Shown here: positions 44,034 to 52,531 of the stretch, in pieces
Layout: each line of letters begins with the position of its first letter
Position numbering within the stretch: the stretch's first letter is position 1
Assembly (NCBI RefSeq): GCF_025144145.1
Contig: NZ_CP083546.1
Location: 3,488,501-3,552,500, forward strand
Direction of reading: 5' to 3'
Length of the DNA stretch: 64,000 bases
From: Leisingera sp. M658
GTDB taxonomy: Bacteria > Pseudomonadota > Alphaproteobacteria > Rhodobacterales > Rhodobacteraceae
Position numbers and translations under genes: made by a program
The notes under the pieces: generated by a model
Told to the model about the DNA's origin: nothing
Seen by the model: the letters and a program-made list of their open reading frames with translations, nothing else
Database searches by the model: none

Positions 44034-44438
44034 ATGACTTTACCTGGAAATCTTTCCAGCTGTTCCGATGCAATCCAGCTGCTGGTCACTGACACTTCTG
44101 TGGCTGGCAGCCCGGTGCAGATTGTTCAGCTGCAATGCAGCGGATCTCTGCAGCAACCGCTCTGCGATGCGCTGGCCGACGGCTTGCGCCAGAAATTCCC
44201 AGGCGCCGCGGTTACCGCCGCAGACGGGCAGCAGGCCGGCCCGGACCTGACCTTTCGTTTTGTCGAACAGAACCAGTCGGCCGATTGGATCTCTGGCTGG
44301 CTGGCCTGGCGGCACAGCGACGGCCGCAGCGGCCAAGGCCCGGTCATCGAACAGTCGGTCATGGATGGACAGCTGAGCGGTGACACTCTTGCGGACTATG
44401 CCGGCCAATTGGTCCAGAACACTGAATTCTCTTTGTAA
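44034..44438 (+). CDS. Uncharacterised 134-residue protein preceding the RTX protease
   Basis: I do not recognise the family. It is acidic and Gln/Ser-rich, with no signal peptide. The first half reads as a strand-helix unit (IQLLVTDTS, VQIVQLQCSG, LCDALADGLRQKFP) and the second half carries LTFRFVEQN, WISGWLAWRH and a C-terminal helix. It ends 27 bp before the protease gene in the same direction, so the two are probably co-transcribed. Serralysin operons often encode a small periplasmic inhibitor, but that protein is exported and this one is not obviously so. An accessory or chaperone role is also possible. Confidence 0.65.
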   Translation: MTLPGNLSSCSDAIQLLVTDTSVAGSPVQIVQLQCSGSLQQPLCDALADGLRQKFPGAAVTAADGQQAGPDLTFRFVEQNQSADWISGWLAWRHSDGRSGQGPVIEQSVMDGQLSGDTLADYAGQLVQNTEFSL

Positions 44439-44465
44439 TTTAACGATCTAGGATGGAACACGGAC

Positions 44466-47400
44466 ATGTGTGAGTATTGCGGTCAAGCCAATCACAGAAT
44501 TCCCGAAAGCACCGATAGCGGCGGCACAGGCTCAGGCGGCCAGTCTGCCGGCAGCAAGCCGACCTACACCGTCGATCAGGTGGCAGAGTATCTTTACAAG
44601 GGATATTGGCAGTCGACCGGCCGTACAGAGCGCTCCTTTGATGTGGAAACCGGCGGTCAGCTCACTGTTAACCTCAGCGGGTTGAATGGAACCGGCAAAG
44701 AAACCGCACGCAAGGCGCTGGAGAGCTGGACGGCGCTGAGCGGGATCGAGTTTGTCGAAACCACCGGCAGTGCCAAGATCACATTCGACGACAACCGGTC
44801 CGGCGCCTATGCCAGCTCCTCGGTCAGCAATGGCACCATTCTAAGCTCCAGCATCAACATCGACGATGCCTGGGCCCAATACGGCAATTACTACCTGCAA
44901 ACCTACATCCATGAGATCGGCCACGCCCTGGGTCTCGGCCACACCGGCAACTACAACGGCAGCGCCAGCTACGGCTCGGACGCGCATTTTGCCAACGACA
45001 GCTGGCAAATGTCGATCATGTCCTATTTCAGCCAGTCCGAGAACACCGCGGTGAATGCGTCCTTTGCCTATCTGGCAACCGCTCAGCTTGCTGATATCGC
45101 AGCGGTTCACCATCTCTATGGCACACCCGTGGACATCGAAACGGGCGACACCATTTACGGCGACGGGCAAACCACCGGCCGCTTCGGCATGGATTTGAAC
45201 GGCAGCTTCGGCGTGGCTGTTGTAGATAACGGCGGCATCGACCTGATCGACCTCAGCTCGCGCAGCTACAATCAGACGCTGAACCTGAATGAGGAAACAT
45301 TTTCCAGCCTCAACGGTAAGACCGGCAATTTCGCCATTGCCCGCGGCACCGTGATCGAAAACGCGATCACCGGCTCGGGTATCGACCATATCACAGGCAA
45401 CGCAGCAGCCAACCAGCTGGAGAGCGGCGCCGGCAATGACCAGATTGAGGGCGGTGACGGAAACGATACCTTGATCGGTGGCGATGGTGCTGACCTGCTT
45501 ACCGGCGGCAATGGTGCGGACCGGTTCGTATATACAAGCCTCAGCGAAGCCGGCGATTCCATTGCTGACTTTGATCTGGCAGCAGGCGACAGAATCAACA
45601 TCGCGCAGCTGCTCCAAGCAATCGGCTATGAAGGGGATGATCCGGCAGACGACGGCGTTGCAACGCTGCAGGCCGGCAGCGGCGGATCCTGGCTGAAGAT
45701 TTCACACGGCGGCAACAATGCCCTTTTGGTGTTTCTTGTCGGCGTGAACGAGGACGCCAGCCTGGCAGAGATCATCAACATCTCCGGCACCCCGGGGCCG
45801 GCACCGGACCCGACACCCGATCCTGAACCCACACCGGATCCTGATCCAACGCCCGATCCTGACCCGACACCTGACCCTGATCCGACACCTGATCCCGATC
45901 CAACTCCCGACCCGGACCCGACACCCGACCCGGACCCGACCCCAGGGACCATTGATAACGTGTATGTCTTCGATGACACCTTCATGACGCAATGGACCGT
46001 TCAGATCGGAACCGTCACTGACACAAATGGCGGCATTGATACCCTGGATCTTAGTGCCGTCACGCGGGGTTCCACGATCGACCTGGCAAGCGGGGCAACC
46101 GGTAAAATCGGCTCCAAAAGCCTGACAATCAGTGAAGGCACCGAGATCGAAAACGCCATCTTGGGCAGCGGCAATGACAAGGCCTATGGCAATGATCTTG
46201 CCAATTTGATCGAAGGCCGTGCCAGCAACGATCTTCTGGATGGGCGCGGCGGCAATGACACGCTGGACGGCGGCAGCGGCAACAACAAAATCTATGGCGG
46301 CCTGGGCGATGACAGCCTGACGGCCGAGGACGGTAACGACAAAATCTATGGCGGCGACGGGGACGACGCGATCCACGGCGGCAGCGGAAGAAACTTCCTG
46401 ACCGGTGAAGGAGGTGACGACACCCTGACAGCCGGCTCTGGCGCAGACCGGATTTATGGCGGCCTGGGCAATGACAATTTGGACGGCGGCGATGGCAAAA
46501 ACCGGATTGAAGGCGGCGCAGGGGACGACGCCATTACCGGTGGTATTGACAAAGACCAGCTGGCAGGCGGCGATGGCAACGATACGATGTCTGCCGGCGA
46601 TGGTGACAATAAGCTGGATGGCGGCGAGGGCGATGACAGCATGTCCGGCGGCAGCGGCAAAGATAAAATGTCAGGCGGCGATGGCGACGACACGATGTCT
46701 GCCGGCGATGGCGTCAACAAGCTGGATGGCGGCAGCGGTAATGATGTCCTCACCTCGGGCAGCGGCAAAGACAGGCTTATAGGCGGCGAAGGCGATGACA
46801 CGCTGTACGCCGGTGATGGCGACAACAAACTGGACGGCGGTGACGGCGATGACAGCTTGTCCGGCGGCAGCGAACAGGACAACATTAAAGGCGGTGAAGG
46901 GGACGACACGATATACGCCGGTGATGGCGACAACAAGCTGTTTGGCGGTGACGGGAACGACCAGATCACCAGTGGCGCAGGTACCGACAAACTGAAGGGC
47001 GGCTTGGGTGATGACACGCTTTCGGCTGGCGACGGCAGTAACAAGGTTGATGGCGGCGATGGCAATGACATGCTCAGCAGCGGCAGCGGCATCGACCGGC
47101 TGAAAGGCGGCAATGGCGATGACACGCTGTCGGGAGGTGCCGGAGATGACAAGCTGGATGGCGGCAAAGGGGATGACAGCCTAAGCGGCGGCAGCGGCAC
47201 TGATAAGATCAAAGGCGGGTCGGAAGACGATGAACTTTCGGGCGGTGCCGGAGATGACAAGCTGGATGGCGGGTCCGGCATGGACCGGATTGAAGGCGGC
47301 ACCGGGGCGGACCTCCTCAAAGGCGGTAAGGATGCCGATGTGTTTGTCTTCACCTCCGCTGAGGACGCAGGAGATACCATCAGCGATTTCAAGCTGAGCG

Positions 47401-47612
47401 ATGGGGACTTGCTCGACATCGACGGGCTGCTTCTGGATCTGGGCACCAATCTTGACGATGCCCTGTCCAGCGGCAGCCTGAGCCTTAGCGACAGCCGTGC
47501 AGTTTGGCTGGAGTATGATGCTGACGGTGCGGGCGGCGAAGACGCGTTTCAGATCGCCTATCTGAGAGGGGTCAGATCAAATACCGAGCTGACCGAAGAC
47601 TGGTTCATCTAA
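44466..47612 (+). CDS. Serralysin-like M10 metalloprotease with RTX repeats and type I secretion domains
   Basis: Secreted zinc protease of 1048 residues without a Sec signal. The N-terminal metzincin domain (about 35-225) has HEIGHALGLGH at 149-159 and the Met-turn MSIMSYF (Met185). A short RTX block and a first secretion-target-like module (about 350-430; ADRFVYTSLSEAGDSIADFD) follow. A Pro-Asp linker of DPTPDP units (about 446-495), some 25 nonapeptide GGxGxDxLx units (about 560-955) that bind calcium, and a second target module (ADVFVFTSAEDAGDTISDFK) end in a C-terminal TEDWFI tail. The N-terminus MCEYCGQANH has a CxxC. No T1SS genes adjoin it. Confidence 0.93.
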   Translation: MCEYCGQANHRIPESTDSGGTGSGGQSAGSKPTYTVDQVAEYLYKGYWQSTGRTERSFDVETGGQLTVNLSGLNGTGKETARKALESWTALSGIEFVETTGSAKITFDDNRSGAYASSSVSNGTILSSSINIDDAWAQYGNYYLQTYIHEIGHALGLGHTGNYNGSASYGSDAHFANDSWQMSIMSYFSQSENTAVNASFAYLATAQLADIAAVHHLYGTPVDIETGDTIYGDGQTTGRFGMDLNGSFGVAVVDNGGIDLIDLSSRSYNQTLNLNEETFSSLNGKTGNFAIARGTVIENAITGSGIDHITGNAAANQLESGAGNDQIEGGDGNDTLIGGDGADLLTGGNGADRFVYTSLSEAGDSIADFDLAAGDRINIAQLLQAIGYEGDDPADDGVATLQAGSGGSWLKISHGGNNALLVFLVGVNEDASLAEIINISGTPGPAPDPTPDPEPTPDPDPTPDPDPTPDPDPTPDPDPTPDPDPTPDPDPTPGTIDNVYVFDDTFMTQWTVQIGTVTDTNGGIDTLDLSAVTRGSTIDLASGATGKIGSKSLTISEGTEIENAILGSGNDKAYGNDLANLIEGRASNDLLDGRGGNDTLDGGSGNNKIYGGLGDDSLTAEDGNDKIYGGDGDDAIHGGSGRNFLTGEGGDDTLTAGSGADRIYGGLGNDNLDGGDGKNRIEGGAGDDAITGGIDKDQLAGGDGNDTMSAGDGDNKLDGGEGDDSMSGGSGKDKMSGGDGDDTMSAGDGVNKLDGGSGNDVLTSGSGKDRLIGGEGDDTLYAGDGDNKLDGGDGDDSLSGGSEQDNIKGGEGDDTIYAGDGDNKLFGGDGNDQITSGAGTDKLKGGLGDDTLSAGDGSNKVDGGDGNDMLSSGSGIDRLKGGNGDDTLSGGAGDDKLDGGKGDDSLSGGSGTDKIKGGSEDDELSGGAGDDKLDGGSGMDRIEGGTGADLLKGGKDADVFVFTSAEDAGDTISDFKLSDGDLLDIDGLLLDLGTNLDDALSSGSLSLSDSRAVWLEYDADGAGGEDAFQIAYLRGVRSNTELTEDWFI
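45805..45944 (+). repeat. Tandem 18-bp repeat encoding the DPTPDP linker
   Basis: About eight imperfect 18-bp units (CC-GAY-CCN-ACN type, for example ACACCCGATCCTGATCCG) encode Asp-Pro-Thr-Pro-Asp-Pro repeats inside the RTX protease. The copy number could vary by slippage. Confidence 0.8.
46170..47320 (+). repeat. RTX-encoding nonapeptide repeat array
   Basis: Recurrent 27-bp units of the type GGCGGCGATGGCGACGACAC encode the GGDGDDTxx calcium-binding nonapeptides. Neighbouring units alternate two flavours (GDDxMSAG and GDNKLDGG), a sign of block duplication. Confidence 0.8.
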
Positions 47613-47629
47613 GGCCCGCACGAAAACAG

Positions 47630-47670
47630 ACGCCCGGTCTCCGGCAAGGGGGCCGGGTGTTTGTTTTTTC
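47630..47670 (+). terminator. Rho-independent terminator of the RTX protease gene
   Basis: ACGCCCGG (47630-47637) pairs with CCGGGTGT (47653-47660, one G-U) across 15 nt, followed by TTGTTTTTTC. It lies 18 bp after the stop. Confidence 0.85.
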
Positions 47671-47696
47671 CCGTCACAGCCTGCTGAAGGCTGCGG

Positions 47697-49268
47697 TCAG
47701 GATTTCGGCTGCGGAAACCGGGCCACGCCGCGCGCGCCATCCGGGGTGATCGACATCAGCGACAGCGTGTGATCCATGTTTTTCATCCGGTGCCGCAGCA
47801 TCATCCGGGTCAGCCGGTTCAGTTCGCTTGCGTAGTCCGGCTGCCCGGCCACATTCTCCAGCTCCCCCTGCCCTTCGCTGTCAAACAGCATCGGCGGCAG
47901 ATCAGCGGCGAACTCAACCAGCGTGAACCGTTCGTCCCGCAAGATGCCCAGGCAGCTCTCGCTTGGCGATGTGCCCAGCGACTGCTGCCATAGCGTCGGC
48001 GTCAGCGGCTCCGAGAAATCCAGTTCCGAGAAGGAATACTGCCGCCAGTCCTGCGGATGCTCTCCCTGCAACAGCGGCAGCAGCGACCGCCCGTCCATCG
48101 CATTCGGGATCTCCTGACCGGCCCATTCCAAAACGGTCGGCGTCACGTCAATCGACTCGGTGATCTGGCTGAGACAGGCTCCGGCATTCGCCTCATTGCC
48201 CGGCATCCGGATGATCAGCGGCGTGTGATAGGCGGCGTCATAGACCGTCATTTTTCCCCAGGAATGCCGGTCGCCCAGCATCTCGCCATGGTCGGCGGTG
48301 ATCACCACCATCGTGTTGTCGTACTGGCCCGTGTCTTTAAGAAACTCGATCACACGGCCGACATGATGGTCCACCTCGCTCGCAAGCCCCAGATAAACCG
48401 CGCGCAGGGTGCGGATGTTATCATCTGTCGGCTCAAGATCCGGGAACCCTTCAACGAACCCTGCGATCGTGCTCTTGCGCAATGCGGGATCAAAGAACGG
48501 ATGCTGTTCGCACTCCGCATCCGGTGTCGCCAGCCGCTCGGGCAGCGGCAGCGAGGCAGGATCATACATGGTGTTATAGGGGGCTGGCGCCACCAGCGGC
48601 GGGTGCGGGCGGATATAGGTCAGATGCGCGAACCAGCTTTCCTTGTGGTAGGCGGTCATTTTGCCAAGGAAGGAATTGGTCAGAAACGCGGTGTCACTGT
48701 CTTCAGCGGCATAGAGCGCGGGATCGTTCAGCCCGGGCGCGCCGCCACTTGGCGACACCGGCTTGTAGACATCCCAATAGTTTTCGAACGCATAGCCCTG
48801 GTTCATCAGATGCGACTGCCACGGATAGGACATTTCCATCCGCATCTCGGTCATCTCGTGAAACCCGTTCATCGGGAATTCATAGGTTCTGAGCGCCGGA
48901 TCATTGGCATCAAATGCCCGCGGGTCCTGCGACGTATCAGTATAGCCGAACAGCATCGGCATATAGCCTGCCTTGCGCATTTCCGTCGCAATGTTCGGCG
49001 TGTCATGACGCAGCGGCGTGCCATTTCGGACCGAGCGATGGTTCATTGCGTATTGTCCGGTCAGGATTGAGGCCCGCGACGGCCCGCAAGGATTTGTGAC
49101 CGAGAAATGCCGTTTGAAGGACACCGCATCCTTCATGAAGGCACGGATGTTCGGCAGCTCCACATGTTCCGCCAAAGCGCCGAACACACAATCCGCGCGC
49201 AGCTGGTCGATGATGATGAACAGCACGTTCCGGTTTGCGGGACGTGTCTCGGGGCGGTTTGCAGGCAT
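47697..49268 (-). CDS. Sulfatase / phosphonate monoester hydrolase family protein
   Basis: Alkaline-phosphatase-superfamily hydrolase of 523 residues. Asp21 (IIIDQLRAD) opens the metal site; CGPSR (61-65), in NPCGPSRASILTGQ, is the formylglycine motif with Cys61 to be modified; VITADHGEMLGDRHSWGK supplies the Asp/His pair. No signal peptide, so a cytoplasmic enzyme, as in PMH-type and choline-sulfatase-type members. The ATG at 49268 follows AAGGA; the longer frame is Cys/Arg-rich and unlikely. It lies 142 bp after the racemase gene and may be separately transcribed. The substrate is unknown. Confidence 0.87.
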   Translation of the reverse strand: MPANRPETRPANRNVLFIIIDQLRADCVFGALAEHVELPNIRAFMKDAVSFKRHFSVTNPCGPSRASILTGQYAMNHRSVRNGTPLRHDTPNIATEMRKAGYMPMLFGYTDTSQDPRAFDANDPALRTYEFPMNGFHEMTEMRMEMSYPWQSHLMNQGYAFENYWDVYKPVSPSGGAPGLNDPALYAAEDSDTAFLTNSFLGKMTAYHKESWFAHLTYIRPHPPLVAPAPYNTMYDPASLPLPERLATPDAECEQHPFFDPALRKSTIAGFVEGFPDLEPTDDNIRTLRAVYLGLASEVDHHVGRVIEFLKDTGQYDNTMVVITADHGEMLGDRHSWGKMTVYDAAYHTPLIIRMPGNEANAGACLSQITESIDVTPTVLEWAGQEIPNAMDGRSLLPLLQGEHPQDWRQYSFSELDFSEPLTPTLWQQSLGTSPSESCLGILRDERFTLVEFAADLPPMLFDSEGQGELENVAGQPDYASELNRLTRMMLRHRMKNMDHTLSLMSITPDGARGVARFPQPKS

Positions 49269-49410
49269 CCAGGCATCCTTGCAGGCACAAGACAGATTTC
49301 GACTGGCAATCTGTCGCGATCTGCACAGGGATTTCAAGCACCGTTTACATCGCTCTGCAGGATGCAATCTGAAAAATTGTCAGCTGACAAATCCCGGACA
49401 ATTGTATCTA

Positions 49411-50166
49411 TCAGGCGGCCAGACCCCGTGTGAACAGCCTGCCGAATTGCGGTTGCGGCTCCGTAACACCTGCAAGACGCAGCATGTGCCAGGCCAGCGC
49501 CTGGTTGCTGGAAATCACCGGCACCCCGGTTTGCGCCTCAATCTCTGGAATGATCTGCAGGCAGCGCAGGTTGGTACAGGAAATCACGATGGCATCGCAG
49601 TCTTTTGCCTTGGCAACCTGCTGCGCCGCGTCCGCAATGGCCGCCTCGGTGATCCGTGCCACCACCCGGTCGTCCATTTCCTCAAACGAGCCAAAGCCTG
49701 CGATTGCAAATCCCGCCTCTTCCAAATTGGCCCGCATCTGCGCAGACACCTCTGGCAGATAAGGCGTGACAAACCCCAGCCGGGAGGCGCCCAGCGCCTT
49801 GCCAGCTGCAATGATCGCCGCCAGCGGGTCGGTCACCTTGGCCCTGGGCAAGACTGCCTGCACCGCCTCGGCGACCTTGGCCGAACCGATCACGGTTGAC
49901 GCCGAGGTGCAGCCGTAACCGATCACATCAAAGTCCAGCGAGGACGGGAACAGCCGCGCCGAGGCCGGCAGGTCCGCCTGCATCTGCGCCAGCGTCTCGG
50001 GCCGGACCTCGGGCACCATCGGGATACGGCTGTGATAAAGCGCCACGCCCTCCCGCGCCATCATCCAGGCGAATTCCGGCTCCAGCGTCTCATCGGTTTC
50101 CAGCACGATCACGCCCAGGGTCGCGCGGGTGCCGATGCCGGCGTCTGTGTCATAAGGGAGCTTCAT
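49411..50166 (-). CDS. Maleate isomerase / Asp-Glu racemase superfamily protein (EutA-like)
   Basis: 251-residue protein of the maleate cis-trans isomerase, arylmalonate decarboxylase and EutA group. Both catalytic cysteines are visible: Cys86 in YGCTSAS and Cys197 in ISCTNLR. EutA is found in ectoine utilisation clusters next to an M24 hydrolase, as here. It could equally racemise or isomerise an intermediate of another diamino acid. Last gene of the four-gene operon, 13 bp after the M24 gene. Confidence 0.87.
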   Translation of the reverse strand: MKLPYDTDAGIGTRATLGVIVLETDETLEPEFAWMMAREGVALYHSRIPMVPEVRPETLAQMQADLPASARLFPSSLDFDVIGYGCTSASTVIGSAKVAEAVQAVLPRAKVTDPLAAIIAAGKALGASRLGFVTPYLPEVSAQMRANLEEAGFAIAGFGSFEEMDDRVVARITEAAIADAAQQVAKAKDCDAIVISCTNLRCLQIIPEIEAQTGVPVISSNQALAWHMLRLAGVTEPQPQFGRLFTRGLAA

Positions 50167-50179
50167 CGCGGGTCCTCCT

Positions 50180-51346
50180 TCAGATCACCGGCAGTTCAGG
50201 CGCGGCGCGGGTTGTCAGCAATTCGGCACCACCAGCGCGCACCACAATGTTTTCCTCATGCACCATGATCTTGCCGTCACCGTACCCCAGCGAAGGCTCC
50301 AGCGTCAGCACCATGTTTTCCTCGATCACCGTGCCGTCAAATGCCGCGTGCGAGGGCCATTCGGTCAGCTGCATTCCCAGCCCGTGGCCCAAGCGGCCCA
50401 CGTCACCGCCCTGATCGTCCAGCTCAGCAATCACGCCCTGCATTGCCAGGAACAGATCGCGGCAGGTCGCCCCCGGTTTGGCGGCTGCAATCCCGGCCTC
50501 CGTCGCCCGCCACAGCACGTCATAGGCGCGGCGCGACAGGTCGTCAGCGCGGCCGACGGCAAAGTTGCGGTCGAAGTCGCAGAAATACCCGTCCCAAGTG
50601 GAGCCGGTATCGAGCATCACGATGTCGCCGGCCTGCAACGGCCGGCCGGTCGGAGGTGAAATCACGTCGCAATAGCCGCCCTGATCGGCGCCGCCGACCA
50701 GATAGGGCACATCGTCTGCGCCTTGCGCCAGTGCCTCGCGGCGGAAGGCGCGGAACAGGTCCTCGAACGGCTGGCCCTCATGGGCGATTTGCGGCACCTG
50801 CGCAAAGCTGCGCGAGCCGATGGCGCAGATATGCGACAGTTTTTCGATCTCGGCGGCGGATTTCAACATCCGCAGGCTGCGCACCAGCGGTGTTGCATCC
50901 GCGATTTTCAGCCCCGGCAGGCCAGACACCAGCCGTTCATAATCACCCAGCGGCATCCGCAGCGCGGTTTCATGCCCCTTCATGATGCCAACACTGCCTG
51001 CCCGGTCGGCAATCGGCGACAGCAGCTCTGTCAGCAGGCTAAGGCCGTCATCCTCAGGCGCAGGGGCGCTCCAGGTGCGGATATCCTCGATCCAGGTGCG
51101 GCGCATCAGGTCGGCGCCGATTTCCGGGATAATCGCAATAGGTTTGCCCGCAGGCGGCACAAACAGGAACCAGGGCCGGGTCGGGCTTTGCCAGAACAGG
51201 GTGTGAAAACCGCTGAAATAACGCACCTCGGGTTCGGTCAGCAGCAGCAGCCCATCAAGCCCTTGCTGCGCCATCAGCGCCTGCGCCTTTTGGGTCCGGG
51301 CCGCAAACTCCGCCTCAGGAAAGCCGCGCATGGGCGCCTTAGACAT
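50180..51346 (-). CDS. M24 family metallopeptidase / hydrolase (Xaa-Pro peptidase-like)
   Basis: 388-residue pita-bread enzyme with creatinase N-terminal domain (about 12-150) and M24 catalytic domain. All five metal ligands are present: Asp246, Asp257, His321, Glu350 and Glu364, so it is likely an active metalloenzyme, unlike creatinase. The family includes Xaa-Pro dipeptidases and the ectoine hydrolase DoeA/EutD. The operon position next to an EutA-like protein favours a small-molecule amide or ring over dipeptides, but this is inference. Its ATG lies 8 bases inside the end of the upstream dpaL gene. Confidence 0.87.
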   Translation of the reverse strand: MSKAPMRGFPEAEFAARTQKAQALMAQQGLDGLLLLTEPEVRYFSGFHTLFWQSPTRPWFLFVPPAGKPIAIIPEIGADLMRRTWIEDIRTWSAPAPEDDGLSLLTELLSPIADRAGSVGIMKGHETALRMPLGDYERLVSGLPGLKIADATPLVRSLRMLKSAAEIEKLSHICAIGSRSFAQVPQIAHEGQPFEDLFRAFRREALAQGADDVPYLVGGADQGGYCDVISPPTGRPLQAGDIVMLDTGSTWDGYFCDFDRNFAVGRADDLSRRAYDVLWRATEAGIAAAKPGATCRDLFLAMQGVIAELDDQGGDVGRLGHGLGMQLTEWPSHAAFDGTVIEENMVLTLEPSLGYGDGKIMVHEENIVVRAGGAELLTTRAAPELPVI

Positions 51347-52529
51347 TGTTTTGCCCTGCCATGATCGCGGCAAAGATCGCCGGGTCGGTGACACCTTCGG
51401 AGCCAATCAGCAGCACGCGGGCCTTGGGTCCCAGCCCCAGCTGTTCGGCCAGATCCGGCGCCTGGCAGGCGGCAATCAGGGCTGCAAGGCCCGCAACTGC
51501 GCTTTCACCCGCTTCAACCACCGGATCGCCAGTTTCCGCATTAGCCAGCAGACGCACCGCAGGCGCCACAATGCTGTCCGGGATGGTCAGGAAGTCCGAG
51601 GCTTCCTCGGCCAGGATTTCCCAGGCCATTCCCGACGGCTCGCCGCAGGAGAGGCCGGCCATTATGGTTTCTTCCTGAATGGCGAAATTGGTCGCCTTGC
51701 CATTGCGGGCACTGTCGAACAGGCAGGCGGCCAGTTCCGGCTCAACGATCACAACCCGCGGTGACTCGGCGCCGTAATACTGCCGCAGCGCCGCCGCAAC
51801 CGAGGCCGCCAGCCCGCCGACACCGCCCTGCAGGAACACATGGGTCGGCGCTTGCTCCAGCGTCTCGCAAACCTCGCGGGTCATCACGCAATAGCCAGCC
51901 ATCACATCGCGCGGCGGCTCGGTGTAGCCTTCCCAGGAGGTATCCGAGACCACAAACCAGCCGTTTTCCTCGGCCTCTTTCTTGGCCAGCAGCACGGATT
52001 CGTCATAATCGCCGGTGATACGGATCACCTCGGCGCCAAGTTCGCGCATGGCGACAGCGCGGCCTTCGCTGACCTCGGCATGGATGTAGATCCGGCAGGG
52101 TGCGCCGAACCTCTGGCAGCCCCAGGCCAGCGAGCGGCCATGGTTGCCATCAGTGGCCGAGACCAGGGTGATCCCGGCGCAGGCCTGTTTATGGGCGCCC
52201 TTGCGGATCTCCTCCAGGCTGACGTCCTGGCCCGATTGACGGCTCAGCTCGCGCTGCAGCACCCGCAGCGCGGCATAAGACCCGCCCAGCGCCTTGAAAC
52301 TGCCCAGCCCGAACCGCGGCCCTTCGTGTTTGTAGTCGATCCTGTCAACGCCGATTTTACCCGCCAGCCCTGCCAGCGAGACCAGTGGCGTCGCTTCATA
52401 GCCATCCCAGGCGGTGATTTCTGCGCAGGCATTGCCAAAATCCTGCTCGGACAGAACGGTATAAGCGGCATCGCCGGATTTCGGGCTGCCTGCCGTGTGG
52501 CGCATGGCAACTGTAAAGTGTTCAAACAT
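51339..52529 (-). CDS. dpaL: Diaminopropionate ammonia-lyase (PLP-dependent)
   Basis: Fold-type II PLP enzyme that converts 2,3-diaminopropionate to pyruvate and two ammonia. The 396-residue protein carries the PLP lysine Lys79 in RFGLGSFKALGG, TLVSATDGNHGRSLAWG and the phosphate-binding loop QGGVGGLAASVA, with LIGSEGVTD at the C-terminus. Length and motifs fit DpaL better than threonine dehydratase. It starts 2 bp after the M20 stop. Confidence 0.9.
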   Translation of the reverse strand: MFEHFTVAMRHTAGSPKSGDAAYTVLSEQDFGNACAEITAWDGYEATPLVSLAGLAGKIGVDRIDYKHEGPRFGLGSFKALGGSYAALRVLQRELSRQSGQDVSLEEIRKGAHKQACAGITLVSATDGNHGRSLAWGCQRFGAPCRIYIHAEVSEGRAVAMRELGAEVIRITGDYDESVLLAKKEAEENGWFVVSDTSWEGYTEPPRDVMAGYCVMTREVCETLEQAPTHVFLQGGVGGLAASVAAALRQYYGAESPRVVIVEPELAACLFDSARNGKATNFAIQEETIMAGLSCGEPSGMAWEILAEEASDFLTIPDSIVAPAVRLLANAETGDPVVEAGESAVAGLAALIAACQAPDLAEQLGLGPKARVLLIGSEGVTDPAIFAAIMAGQNNV

Positions 52530-52531
52530 GT

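Noticed and set aside
45805-47320. CRISPR-like or other non-coding repeat array
   Set aside because: The repeats stay in frame, encode the DPTPDP linker and GGxGxD units, and lack spacer-like unique sequence.
46454-47449. 331-codon minus-strand frame rich in Ser and Pro
   Set aside because: It is the exact antisense of the RTX nonapeptide array; the periodic composition comes from the repeats and there is no ribosome site.
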